DNA from: Niebla homalea
Taxonomy: Eukaryota; Ascomycota; Lecanoromycetes; Lecanorales; Ramalinaceae
Assembly: GCA_019925105.1 (NCBI GenBank)
Contig: JAHGAU010000004.1
Span: 1,054,001 to 1,118,000 of the forward strand
Direction of reading: 5' to 3'
DNA: 64,000 nt
A program made the position numbers and the translations under genes. Positions 1 through 12,431 of the stretch are shown here, one piece after another. Within the stretch, counting starts at the first letter, position 1. The number at the start of each line of letters is the position of its first letter. The notes beneath the pieces were generated by a model, which saw only the letters and a list, made by a program, of their open reading frames with translations, was not told where the DNA came from and ran no database searches.

Positions 1-2380
1 AATTAATTATATAACCTTTTTCGTTCTATATATTATAATAAAGGTTAAAATCTTTTAATATAATATATTTATTAAATAAAAATATAATACCTTTAAGTAA
101 TAATATCGTTAAAGGCTTTACTTTATTAATTAACGGCGGGTTATATATATTACAAATATTTAAATTATCCCCCGTATTTTATTTTACGTAATCCGGAACG
201 TATATAAATTCTTATTATAATAGTTAATATCTTAATTATTTATATTTAACCTTTTATTTATAAAAAAGTACGTCCGGGTTATTTTATTTCCCTTAAACGT
301 TGAATAAAACCTTTTGCCCGGATTAGTTAAGAAACGTATATATAAGTTATATAATAATTTTTATATTATTATAATATTAACGTCCTTTTTTCTTAAACTT
401 AAATATTAATAATATTATTTTAATTACTTTATTTTACATATTATATTATATTATTCTTCAAAGTATTAATATATTATATATCAACTTCCGTTAAAGTTCC
501 CCCGTTAATTTTTATTTAAGTTATTAACTCCTTATTAAAGCCGAATATTATTTATTTTAACTTCTTTATAATTATTATTATTATTTTAAAGCGGCCGGAC
601 TTAAAGATTAACGTTATAAGAAGTTTCTTTTTCTTTATTTTATTTATTATAGCTTTTTATCCGGTTTTATTTAATTAACTTTATTCTTATTGTAAGACTA
701 TTTGTAATTAATTAAATAACTTGATTTTATATAAATTATACCGTTAAACCTTAATAATTATTTTAATCTCTTTACGTTTAATTTCCTTAATCTTTATTAA
801 GTATCTCGGGTTTTATATTAAGTATTTATTTTTCCCGTATATTATATATTTATATATATTTTTAATAAAGCTTTTACTTGTTAAGTTTACCTATTTATAT
901 ATATTATACTTTTTAATATATATTATATATTTTATACTATTAAGGTATTTTATAATAATATATTTATAATTTTAATATTAATAAATATTAATAAATATCC
1001 GTTACTTTAATTTATAACCGGATTGATTTAAGGACTTTCCCTTAATAATTTTTTTTTTTATTTCAAAATATTATTATATCTCCTTATTAATATTATATTT
1101 CATATAACTTTAAAATATCTCTTTATCCGTCTTAAAGTATCCGTTTTTTTATTACCGGAAAAAACTTATAATTAATAATTTTTAATTTAAAACACAGGAT
1201 TATATTTTCCCTTTTTATACGTTTTAAATTAAACTCCTTTTTTATTTTTATAAAGCGTATTAAATATTTTTTATTTATTATAATAATAAATAATTATATT
1301 AATACTTTTACCGTTTTAAGTTTATTTTTATTACTTTACGTTTTTAACCTTTTTAAGTTTTCTTTTATTATTAAAGATATTATATTAAGGAGGATATCTG
1401 TACTTTATAATTTATATATAACGTTAATTTACTCCGTTAATATTTCTTTTCTTATTTTAAACGTTTTTATAAGTTATAAAAATTTTATTTTCATGATAAT
1501 ATTCCTTTTTTCTTCGGTTAATAAATAAATTATTACCGTTTTTATTTTCCTTAACGTTATTGTTTTCTTTTTAACTTATATTGTCTTTTTTCGGTTATTA
1601 CGTATCCTTTTTTTACGGCCTTTACCGTTTAAATTTCTTTTATTTAAAAAACTCCTATTACCGCTTTTTCGCTTTATACGTTTATTTCTTAATATTTATT
1701 TTTACCCTTTATTAATACCTTTTTTATTATTTTTTAAGCTTCCTTTAAATACCTTAACTTTTTTAATTTTACCCTTATTTTCTTATAAAAGTCTTTCACT
1801 TTTTATAACTTTATTTATAATATTAATTAAGTTTTTAAATAATAATGACTTATTCCGTTATAAATAACGCGTTTAAGGTCCTTATTGCCTTTTTTTTTTA
1901 AATTTTAACTCTTTTATACGTTTAACGTATTTTTTTTTTAATTATTTATAAGCTTATTATTTTTATTATTTCCGTCCTTATTTTATATTTCCTTAATACT
2001 ATTAACCTTATATTTATTTTATATATATCCGTTTTTTTTTCTTTCCGCCGTTGTCGCCATTTTAACTTCCTTAGCGCCTTTTTTATTTAATACTTTTTTA
2101 CGCGTTTTATACGTTCCTTTACGTATATTTTATTAATTATAGTTCCTTTATTTAATTTAATAGTTGTTTATTGCGTTATTATTACGTTATTTATGCGATT
2201 TCCCGTTATTTTTATCAATATAGGCTATTTACTTATATACTCTTTCGTTCTTTATTATTATATTATTTATATTTATCGTAATTAAAATATTAGCCTCGCT
2301 ATTATTTAAGCTATGCGTATACGTATCGTTTTGGACCTCTAAGGTCCCTTTGTTCGTCGCCATGCCAATCATTTTTTAAT
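1..2380 (-). mobile_element. Tad1-type LINE, 5' part of a copy cut by the window edge
   Basis: This is the 5' portion (ORF1 and the start of the ORF2 endonuclease region) of the window's LINE family on the minus strand. Its conserved 5' end, ATGGCGACGAAC read on the minus strand, starts at 2363, and the following bases match the starts of LINEs A, B and C, including GGACC and GGTCC half-sites. The rest of the copy lies left of the window, so neither its tail nor its target duplication can be seen. The sequence is heavily RIP-mutated and has no usable frame. Sequence to the right (from about 2381) is Gypsy-1 pol, so this copy was probably inserted into Gypsy-1. The exact 5' boundary is uncertain by about 20 bases, because the leader upstream of the ATG varies between copies. 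Confidence 0.85.
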
Positions 2381-4139
2381 AATAATATATATTAGATTAT
2401 TTTTTATATAACTTATTTAATAATAAAAGTAAATTCAGATACTTAATTTAACGTTTTTATATTTATCATTAGTTAAACTTTTAATTAATAATTTTAAATA
2501 AGCTTTTTTATAATGATTTTAAATCAATATTAAAAAAAAAATATTTTATTTTAAAGGATAATTTCCTTAAATCTTTTATTATTTTCCCCCTTTTTTTATT
2601 CTTGACTTTTAATAAATCATATAAATCTATAAAAAAGAAATTTATTATATAAATTTTTATTAAGATCCTCCGTAAACCTTAATCCGTTATTTTTCCCAGA
2701 AACCTTATTAAAGGTTAATTTAAAAAAGTAAAACCGTTTAAGATAACTATATTATAAAAGTTATTTAAGGAGGTTAAAAGTCTTATTAATATCTCTTAAA
2801 TCGGAGCCGTTTTATTTAAATTGTTTATAAAAAATAAAAAGAAAATTTATTTTTCAACTTTAATAAAAAAGTTGATTAATTAAATTAAAACCCTTAAATA
2901 ATGATAAAGGTAAAAAATTATCCAATTAAATAAATTAAAATAAAATCTCTTAAAGATATTAAACGTAAATTACTTAAAGAATATTATGATTTCCTTAATA
3001 TTTTTAATTATATAAAAATAATATAATTATTACTCTATTGCGATATAAATTATAAGATTAAACTTATTAATAACTTTAAAGATTTATTAAAAAGTTGGAT
3101 ATATTTATTATTTTTACTTAAGTTCCGGGTATATAAACAACATTTTATTAAAAATTTAAAGAAAAACTATATAATCTTAAGTTAAGTATATTTTATTTGA
3201 TTTATTTGATTGATTTGATTGATTTGATTGATTTGATTGATTTGATTGATTTGATTGATTTGATTGATTTGATTGATTTGATTGATTTGATTGATTTGAT
3301 TGATTTGATTGATTTGATTGATTTGATTGATTTGATTGATTTGATTGATTTGATTGATTTGATTGATTTGATTGATTTGATTGATTTGATTGATTTGATT
3401 GATTTGATTGATTTGATTGATTTGATTGATTTGATTGATTTGATTGATTTGATTGATTTGATTGATTTGATTGATTTGATTGATTTGATTGATTTGATTG
3501 ATTTGATTGATTTGATTGATTTGATTGATTTGATTTATACTTAAAAAGGATAACGGTTTATAGTTTTATATAAATTATAAAAATCTTAATATATTAATAA
3601 AAAAACGATACTTGTCATTATTAATAAAAAAGATTCTTATACGGATTATTAATTATAAATATTTAATTAAGATTACTATTATTATAATATTTAACTTATT
3701 AAACATAACTTTCAATAATAAGTCCTTAATAATATTTATTATTAATATAAATACGTATAAATATAAAACAATACCGTTCGGATTAATAAATAATCCTTCA
3801 ACATAATAATATTATATTAATAAAATCCTTTTTAAGTATTTAAATAAGTTTACTTAAATATATATAAATAATACTTTTATTTATAATCATTCTTTTAGAA
3901 AATATTAAAAATATAAATAAAAAAAATTATTGAAATTATAAGAAGTTAACTTATTTATAAATATTAATAAATATGAATTTTACGTATAAAAAATTACTTT
4001 CCTTAATATTATTATCTTTATTAAAATTATTAAGATAAATTTATAAAAGGTTTAAACCGTATAAAATTAAGCTTAACTTATAATATTAAAGTGAATATAA
4101 TCTTTTATTAGATTTGATAATTTCTATAAATAATTTATC
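2381..4139 (+). pseudogene. Gypsy-1 pol remnant: protease-RT linker and reverse transcriptase, first part
   Basis: This is the broken reverse transcriptase of a Ty3/Gypsy chromovirus. A frame near 2985-3190 resembles the family's linker upstream of RT (YYDFLNIF, then NYKIKLINNF). The RT core follows at about 3545-4139: KKDNGL just after the 9-bp array, then NYKYLIKI, then PFGLINNPST at about 3774-3803 (family PFGLTNAP). A YINN stands where the catalytic YLDD is expected. It ends in a FYKxFI motif exactly where LINE A is inserted, and the frame resumes after LINE A with KNFSRI. Most stops are TAA in place of CAA or CAG. The 64-codon open stretch 3612-3806 is simply the least damaged part. The 5' LTR and gag must lie left of the window. 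Confidence 0.85.
3196..3537. repeat. 9-bp minisatellite, 36 perfect TTTGATTGA units
   Basis: There are thirty-six perfect tandem copies of TTTGATTGA at 3205-3528. One variant unit, TTTGATTTA, stands on each side (3196-3204 and 3529-3537). The array lies inside the Gypsy-1 RT remnant, directly before the KKDNGL motif. One frame reads as an open (Leu-Ile-Asp)n chain of 115 codons, but this is an artefact of a 9-bp unit without stops. The units are identical although the surrounding gene is saturated with C-to-T and G-to-A changes, so the array probably expanded after the element was mutated. Confidence 0.97.
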
Positions 4140-4217
4140 CCGGTTAAATATTAATTAAACATTAGTTATTACCGGTTAAGCGGAGTATACGCTCTATTAA
4201 ATTATTTTAAAGAAAGA

Positions 4218-5900
4218 ATGGCGACGAACAACGGGACCCTAAAGGTTTAAAACGATGCACGCGTATATAACTTAAGTAACAATAAGGTAAGTACCTTAAG
4301 TACGATAAGCGGAAGCGGAATAATAATAAAGGTAAAGGGGGTAGAAGGGTAAATAGCCTTTATTAACGGAAATAATAATAATTCATACGGACGGCGCGAT
4401 AACTATATAATAAAGAACTCTTAAAATAAATAAAAAACCTATAATTAACGAGATACGCATAAAAAGATAGATATAAAGCATAAAGGTAACGTAATTATAA
4501 AAGGTAAATAAAGGATAAAAAAGATAAAAATAATATACGGCGACGGATAAAAAATAAGTGGAGGCGGAGAAAACCTTATTAAGTATATATAAACTGGGAA
4601 AAAGCCGGGTAAGGATAAGGGAATATTAGGTAATTAAAGATATATTATAAAAAAGGGTAACCGTTAAACGTATAGAGGGAATATAATAAAAGAAGAAATA
4701 ATAAAAGTAAATAAAAAAATATTATATTAAAAACCTAACCGATACTATAAATTAAGTTATAAGGGGTAAAAAACTTTTATATAAAGGCGGAAACAGGATT
4801 AAAGGATTTAAAAAGGCTATACGGAGCTTAAAAGGCGTTAATAAGGATATTAATAAAAGGAAATAATAAGAATTAAGGAAACTATATATAAAATAAAGAA
4901 GCAACGGGAAAAGCTCTACGGATAAGGATAAAGGTAAACTAAATAATAAGGGTTATAAAAATAACGTTTATATCGGCGGTAAAAAAAATAAAGGTTAAAA
5001 AGAAAACAATAATATTAAGGAAATTAAAAATAATAATTATATAATTATTAAGTAAAAAAGAAAGGAATATAATTATAAAAATAAATCCTTTATAATTAAT
5101 AAAAACGTTTAAAGTAACGGGAAAACCGTTAATAAAGTAAATTATTATAATACGTAAACTATAAAATAGGGATATTTTCCTTAATATAGCCTTATTAAAA
5201 ACGAAAGAAAAGCTTAAGAAGTTAAAAGGATAAACCAATAAAAAAGGATATAAAATAATAAAGGTATTAAGGTAATTATTTATTATTATAATAAACGGAA
5301 TATACCTAATAAAGTTCATAAGAAAGGAAAGGAAAATTACCTTAAAACGGATAAAGAAAAAGAATATAATTCTTTATTCCAAACTAGAGATTATTAATTA
5401 TAATCTTCCCCCCGTAATAAAGAGGTTAAATACCCTTAATCGGATAAAGAGGTATTTTACGGTTATCTTAAGCGTAATATTAATAAGGATATATAACGAT
5501 ATCCTTAATAAAAGGGTAATAAAGGGTAAGTCCCTTAAACTAATAAAATTATAAGATTAAGTAGCGGATATTTATTAATACTTTAAATATTAAAGGTATA
5601 AATATATTATTATAAGGTTCTTAAAAAATATAAAGTATATAATATACGTCGGAAAATATAATACGTATAAATACGCGGGTTTAATAATAAAAAGCTTAAT
5701 AAAGAATACGTTAAAATATATAACGTATAAGAATAATAATTACTTAACGTAAAACTTACGGTATACGGTAAAAACTAAAAAAACTTAATATAAAGAAATT
5801 AAGATAATAATTAAGGTTTAACGTTATAATTTATATAAATTTAAACCGGCGAAATAATTAAAAATAATCTTAAAATATAAATAAAACCCGTTAAATAAAA
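4218..5900 (+). pseudogene. LINE A ORF1 (nucleic-acid-binding protein) remnant
   Basis: ORF1 of Tad1-type LINEs encodes an RNA-binding, gag-like protein of the ribonucleoprotein particle. The start is taken as the ATG at 4218, because all copies share it and begin MATN.GTL. The C-terminal part, near 5340-5560, matches LINEs B and C: a block around NYxLPPVIKRxNxLKxIKxYF and a downstream NDILN. The region after about 5570 may hold degraded zinc knuckles, but the cysteines are mostly mutated to Tyr and I cannot place them firmly. TAA and TAG stops are frequent. The 3' boundary is approximate. The antisense open stretch at 4939-5319 arises because mutated sense codons leave few stops on the other strand. 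Confidence 0.7.
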
Positions 5901-5949
5901 AAGGATAAAGCATAATAATTAATAATACAAAAAAAAGGAAGTTTATAGT

Positions 5950-8900
5950 AATATTAACCCTTAAGGCCGGCCGCTTAACCGGGATAATTATCGTAATAAA
6001 AAAGCCGGGATAAATAACGTTTAACTTTAAAGAAAGACTATTTATATAAATAAAAATTAACGGGGAGAACTTAATAAAAGCTAATATATAATACGTTTAT
6101 ACTTTTAAAAATAATATAATATAACGTATATAAAGAAATAATTAAAGTTATAATATCGATATTTAAATTTTAAAAAATGAAGGATATTAATATTATAATA
6201 ATATAAAAACTATTATATAACTTATATATACGCTTTTTAATTAATTTAAAAAATAATTTTTACTTAACCTTTAAAGGAAACGAAAAAATATAAATATATT
6301 TCTTTATAAATAAAAAACCAAATATAAATAATTAAAACGTTACTTATTACGGAAAGAATCTATATACGTTTTAAATTATATAAGAAAGAAATGTTAAGGG
6401 AAATTTAAATATTTATAATATATATAATCCGTTATTAATTAATAAAAAAGGGCCCTTTTATAATCTTATTATTTAAGGATATTATAATTATACTTAATAA
6501 ATACTTTTTAATAAAAAACTTTAATTTTTATTATATTAAGTAAAATGAAAAAAAACGTATAATTAATTATATTAAGTTTAAAGAGTTATTAATAATTATT
6601 ATCCGGGCCGATTTTACGTTATTAACGTTAAAAAAGATTATAATATAAAATGGTTAAAGATTTAGGATTATAATCAACTTAACGTTTAACTTAAAAGGTA
6701 TCGTTAATACGGTTATTATATACGGGCCATAAAAAGACTTAAAATATAACTCAGATTATATACCGATATAAATAACCCTGGATTAAACCGTTAATACGAC
6801 CTTATTACTACCGGTAAGGAGGGCGTAAAAAATGGTTAAGGAAGTAAAGGTTTATATAAAAACGGAGGAAATAATAATATAGTTTATGGAGCTTTTTAAT
6901 TAAATAATAAAGATTAAATCGACCTCTTTATAAAGTAAGTAATAAGAATATTAAATGAAATAATCAATAAAATAATCTTATTAACAAAACGCTCTTAAAG
7001 AATTAAAACTTATTAAAATAAAGGGTATATAATTATGACCGTAAAGGCGAAAAGGCTAATTAAGTAAGCTTTTAAATATAAGAATTAAGAGATACTTAAT
7101 TCCGTTTTTTAAGAAACCCGATAATATATTAATTAATACCTTTAACGGTAAAATTAAGGCCCTTTAAAAAGCATTTTTCCCTTTTCCGTTAAAGGTTAAC
7201 TTAAATAATATTAATAACGTTATATACCCCGATCCCGTATTAATAAATAAAATAATAATATAAGATATAATAATTAAGGCGATTATAAATTAAAGAAAAA
7301 TAAAGCTTTAGGATTAAATAAAATTCCTAATAAATTCTTATTAATAATAATTTTACCGTTTAAAAAGGTTTTTACTTACCTTTTTTAAATATATTTTAAC
7401 GTTAATTATTATTTATGTAAGTTTAAAAAACGAAAATGATTATCCTTAAAAAACTTATTAAGCCGGATTAATTTAAAATAAAGTCTTATAAATTTATTAT
7501 ATTTTTTTATATATTAAGGAAAACCTTAAGATCGATAATAATAAAGAACCTTAACGACTATATAAAGAACTATATATTTCTCCCCAATTAATAAATAAAA
7601 ATAAAAAGAAATTAATTAATAAAAATAACCCTTAAAGGATTAATCGATAATATATATATAATATAAAATTATAAGAAGAAATATATTATAAGTCTTTTTT
7701 CTTTCGATATTATAAATATTTTTAATAAGGTAAATTATTAAAAATTACTATATAACTTAAGGAAGAAAAGGATATTATTTTTCTTAATTAAGTAAATAAA
7801 GAATTTCTTAAGTAATTAAGTTATATCGATTAACTTAAGATAAAAGATAAGCTTAATAAAGCCCGTTATAACGGGGATTCCTTAAGGATTGCTTATTTAT
7901 TTTATATTATTTTTATTCTTTAACGGTTTATTAATTAAAAAGCTTATTAAATTAAAATAAAAAATTTAAATCGGAAGTTTTATTAACGATAATTATTTTT
8001 TAATTTATAATATTTTTATATATATAAATTATTTAAAATTAAAATAAGCTTATAAAGTTTATCTTTAATAAATAAAATCTTATAAAGCCCAATTAATATT
8101 ATATAAATATAAATTTATTTATATAATTAAGAATCCGAAGTTATACGATATAATAGCCATAATAAACTTAAGTTAAGTTACGGTAAAGCCCGATATTAAT
8201 ATTAAAGTTTTTAACTTTTAAGTAAATAAAAAGCTTAATTAAAAAGATTATATAAAAAGAATTTAAAAGAAGATAACTTTATAAGAAAAAGGCCTTATTT
8301 ATCTCGCCGTATTAATATAGAAAGTTATATTATAAAAAACCCAGACTATTTATTAAACCGTAATAAAGTTAGCTATAATATACGTTACGGTTATTTAATA
8401 TATACTTAAGGATATTCCGGGATATAAGAAAAGTTTATTTAAATATTATAGAAAGTCCAAAACCGGTATTTAAGAATAATTAACGGTACTTATAAAGTAA
8501 CCCTTATCCCGGTATTAAAATTTAAGGTCTTTATATTATTAATTGAAGTCTTATTAAATTAAATAATCGCTTAAGTAAAATTAAAAAAATATATATATTT
8601 AATTACGATATTAAGAAACGGGTGGATCCGCTAGAATTTTAATAATCCTTAAGTTAAAAGAAGTAAATTAAAAATATTTATCTTTTTTTTTTAAAAAATA
8701 AAGTAAGAATAAGTTAAGAAAAAGGTTAATTTTACCGGCGTTCCGGAGGTTAATTTAAACGTATATAAATTCCTATTAAGTATAAAAAAAACCGAAATTA
8801 AAAAGATTTAAAAAGCGAAAACTATAATAATTACCTTATAAACCGTAATAAAGTAAATTAAACATTAACGGAGATATAAAGACTTTATACTTTAAGATTA

Positions 8901-9720
8901 TTATTACTTAATTCTTAACGATAAAAAGATTATTAATAAATATCTCCGCCGTTATAATATTATAAGGAAGGGTAATAACATATTAACGATTTAACTCCGG
9001 ACGGATAAAAATTATTTAACTTATTTCTTATTTATTATATATACCGGAGGTTAAATAAACGTTAAATATAAATATAAATAAAAAAAAGTAAAATACCGTA
9101 TATATCTTTATTTCTTATCCTTTATTTATAAGAATTAAATTAAAACTTATTATAAAAGTTAATACTTATAATTACCGTTAAATATTATTTATAAAACGAG
9201 GTATCCGGGTAACCGTTAAGTTTATAATATTTACCGGATTATTATTATAATTTAATTTTATTATAAAGATAAATAAAATTATTAAAGACTTTATAAAGAA
9301 GGTTTATTATTAATTAAGGAAGAAAAAAAGAAGCGGAAACTAATTACGTTAATTATATAAACCGGAAAGTATCTTTTATAAATATAAAGATATAATAATA
9401 AACGCTTATTAAAAGTTTTTAAAAAAGTTAATAATAATAATAATAATATAAAAAGGATATATATTAAACGTATAAGTATTAATAAGGATATTTAAAGGTA
9501 TTACGTAAGGTTAAGGTAATATAGATATATAAAGGAGCGGAAGAATAATAAATTTAAGGGTAGACTTTATAAGGATATAGTCGTAATATTATAGATTTTC
9601 TTAAGGGAGTTAAAATATAGGAAGTATATAAATAGATTACCACTCTCTAAAAAACCGTTAAGATCCTTTACCTTAAGGGATAAAAAGTAAAAACTTAATA
9701 AACGTCGGTTTTTACTTTAA
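5950..9720 (+). pseudogene. LINE A ORF2 (endonuclease-reverse transcriptase) remnant
   Basis: ORF2 of Tad1-type LINEs nicks target DNA and reverse-transcribes the element RNA. Visible in order are: an APE-type endonuclease with the GDFNLHH motif degraded to KNFNFYY at about 6511-6535, then DLIFN and SDYIPI-like blocks up to about 6790; reverse transcriptase at about 7110-8040, with the SPLSP..LFLFFN block near 7890-7930 and FIND in place of FVDD near 7975-7993; and a C-terminal region near 8990-9180 with LRTDK...YFL and a mutated CCHC-like segment, typical of fungal Tad1 ORF2 ends. The frame closes at a TAA at 9718-9720, which lines up with the stop in the unmutated fragment 55831-56046. It is not functional. 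The start is approximate. Confidence 0.8.
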
Positions 9721-9887
9721 CGTTATAAATGTCAGATTTTTACGGTTATTAATAAGGCTAAAAGGCCGCGTATTAAGGAACGCCGGAATTAGCTTAACTA
9801 GATCCCTAGTATAAATCAATCAATCAATCAATAAATAATTTATCAAGAATTTTTCGCGTATTATAAAATTATTATATTAATTAACTT

Positions 9888-10619
9888 GGGGGGCGAGCGC
9901 GGCGAAATGGTATTTTTACGTATAGAAGATAAATTATAGAATGGTCGAATATTTTAAGGGTGGGGAACGATTTCATTAAGAGCCCTTAAACCTTATCCGG
10001 TAAATTACGTAATTAATATAGATAAAGTAATAATAAATATTTAACAATTCGCCGGTACCTATAGTTAACCTTAAATAAACTTAATTACCATATAGGGCCA
10101 GTCAAAAGGGATTATAAGGATTTAACGTTAAAAGGTTAAAGTTAAGATTAAATAAAGTTAATCTGAAAAGTTATATAACGAAATACTTAAGGCGAAGTTC
10201 TGGTATTAAGAAAAGTAAAGTTATATAATTAAAGTTACCTCCCTTTAATTAAGCTTAATATTATTATTAATTCCTTACCATAAATTATAACGTTAAAAAG
10301 TAGAAAATTCTTAATAAAAATAATAAATTAAGGATTTAAGGTAATTATTAATCTTAATCGGGTTAACGTAAAACCTTAATCGTAATATTAAGGTAAATAA
10401 TTATAAGGGAGAGGTTTTTATTTAAATCGGGTTAATATTTAGGGTAAGTTAGGGTTAAATTAATTAATTATAATTTCCTTTTCTTTTTTAAATTAAAACG
10501 ATAAGTTTAAAATAAATATAAATATTAAAATAACCGTAACTTAACCACCAGTATTATGGAACGCCGAAATTAGCTCAAAGTAGCTAGACTCGTATATAAA
10601 CAAATCAATCAATCAATCA
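9888..10619 (+). mobile_element. 732-bp non-autonomous element sharing only the LINE 3' tail
   Basis: This insertion is flanked by a 14-bp target duplication, ATATTAATTAACTT, at 9874-9887 and 10620-10633. Joining the two sides restores the Gypsy-1 frame between RT and RNase H. It starts GGGGGGCGAGCGCGGCGAAA. Its last 60 bases or so (from about 10556) resemble the LINE 3' end: GGAACGCCGAAATTAGCTC, CTAGACTCGTA, then an (AATC)n tail. The 670 bases in between do not resemble any LINE part that I can recognise here, and no coding frame is evident. It looks like a SINE-like or chimeric element copied by the LINE machinery. A tRNA-derived head was considered, but no convincing A and B boxes were seen. 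Confidence 0.75.
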
Positions 10620-12431
10620 ATATTAATTAACTTAGAAAAATTTTAAATTTAAATAGAATAAAGCTTATTAAGCGGCCTTTGAGAAATTAAAAACAATAAT
10701 TATATTGATATTAATATTAAAATACTTTAATTAAAAGAAATGCTATCCTTAAAACGGATTCCTTAAATTACGTTAATATAAGATACTTTCTTAATACAAC
10801 GATAATAAAGTATTTTATCCCGTTATATTTTATAGTAAAAACCTTATATTAATAGAGTATAATTATAAAATTTACGATAATGAAGTCTTAATTATTATTA
10901 ATAAGCTTAAAATTTAAAAAGCAAACCTTAAAAATATAATTGTTTTTATAAAGATCTTTATAGATTATAAAAGTTTTAAATATTTTATAAAAATAAAAAA
11001 GTTAATAAGAAAATAAATCCGATAAGTAAACTCTTTTATTAATTATAACTTTGAGATTATTTATATTATTATAAAAAAAAATCAGAAAGTAAACACTTTA
11101 ATATAAATAATAAACTTAACGTTTATTTTAATTAATAATAATTATATAAAATATATATGTTAAATAATATTACCGTTAAAACGGATATAATTAAAATTAA
11201 TTAAAAACCTTAAAGAACCTAAAATTAAGGAGTTAAAAGAAAACGTCCTTATAAAAATTAAACGTATAAACTCTACTTATAAAAAGTATATAAGAATCCG
11301 GATTAAGGTAATTAATAATAATTATCTTAATAAATACTTTAATAAAAATAAAACCTTCTATTATTTTACTAAAATTTATATATTAATAAATATAATAACC
11401 GAAATTCTTAAAAAGATTTACTCTTAACTATCGTTTATTTATTTAAGAATTAAATAAATTATAAAACTTATTTAATAATATTATTATATCCTTTAACTGC
11501 GTATTATAATTGAAAAGTACCTCCGTAATTATTATATTTATAAATGGATTAAAGGCTTAAAAAATAAAAACAAAAATTTATTTTATTTATTATTAATACC
11601 GGATTAACGATAAAAAGACTTATTTATAAATTTAATTACCGGGTTATTAAAATCCGAGAAGTTTAACGTTATCTTTATAATATATTATAAATTATTTAAG
11701 TATCGTCTTTATATATTTATTTTGAATACGAACGAAAAAATATTAAGAAAAATATTTATAAATATTTTCCTATAAGAAATATATTAATACCGCGATCTTT
11801 ATATTTTAATCGTCTTCAACCGAAAACCTTAATTTATATTTATTTTATAGAAATATCTTTATAAAAATTCAATATTAAAATTATATACTTAATAACTTAT
11901 TAGTTAAAAATAAATAAATAAATAAAATAAGTTAATTAAGATATTAAAATTAAATTCCGAATGTTTTATAATATGTAATAAGATAAATAATTAAACTATA
12001 TTAATATAATAGAAACTATTAATAATAATTAAGAATTAACTTTTATAAGAATATTACTTTTTTTCTTTAATTATAGTTATTACTTCTATACAAATTTTAC
12101 TCCGAATAATATTATTTATATTATAATAAAAAAGCAATTTATAAGCTATATTATTAAAGATATTTTTATTTATATATAGAAAGTACTTAAATATAAAAAA
12201 AAAGTAACTTAAAATTAGTATAAATATTTATAATAATTTAAGTAAACCATTATTGAAAGGATATTATTTATAAGATCGGTAATTAAGTTTATTTATTTAT
12301 TAAAAATATTAGGATTTTCAAACTGTATAAGAAATTAAATTATAAAATAATTGATTTTTATAAAATTGCGAATAAAAAAGGATATTCATATTAACTTAAG
12401 CTACCTAAAAACTTTTATATAAAGAACGTAT
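10620..12431 (+). pseudogene. Gypsy-1 pol remnant: RNase H and integrase
   Basis: This continues Gypsy-1 pol after LINE A and the 732-bp element. The first codons resemble LTxLTRKxxKFxW of the connection region. RNase H follows, with KTDSSNYV near 10750-10775 (family ETDASxYA). Integrase is visible near 11590-11960, with ITGLLKSEKFN, a YKLFKYRLYI block (family VDRLTKxxHFI), and then blocks fitting the catalytic core. Near the end, YKIANKKG and LKLPKNFYIKNVF correspond to the integrase C-terminus (family LELPxxxxIHxVFHVSLL). Gypsy-2 interrupts this last motif, and the frame resumes at 25534 with YTGLLR. It carries many TAA stops and is inactive. Confidence 0.85.

Larger units (their letters stand above)
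4140..9830 (+). mobile_element. Tad1-type LINE copy A, full length, inserted in Gypsy-1 RT
   Basis: This is a complete RIP-inactivated LINE of 5691 bp. It is flanked by a 14-bp target duplication, ATAAATAATTTATC, at 4126-4139 and 9831-9844. Removing the LINE and one duplication rejoins the Gypsy-1 RT frame (FYKxFI then KNFSRI), which proves the boundaries. The conserved ATGGCGACGAAC begins at 4218, leaving a leader of 78 bases that is longer than in the other copies. The 3' end carries GGAACGCCGGAATTAGCTTA and then an (AATC)n tail. ORF1 comes first and ORF2 second. Confidence 0.95.

Noticed and set aside
3197..3544. 115-codon open frame of (Leu-Ile-Asp) repeats as a protein
   Set aside because: It is produced by a stop-free 9-bp tandem repeat inside a dead RT gene, with no start context and in a different frame from the RT motifs.
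4939..5319. 126-codon minus-strand frame, and its relative at 26834-27139(+), as a hydrophobic membrane protein
   Set aside because: Both are antisense to LINE ORF1. RIP turns sense codons into A-rich ones, which read as Phe, Ile, Leu and Tyr with few stops on the other strand.
9888..9970. tRNA-derived SINE head (B-box-like ATGGTCGAAT near 9942)
   Set aside because: No matching A box at proper spacing and no cloverleaf could be drawn, so the origin of the head is left open.
10440..10475. Telomere-like TTAGGG motifs (TTTAGGGTAAGTTAGGGTTAA)
   Set aside because: Only two or three imperfect units inside the 732-bp element. No array and no chromosome end.
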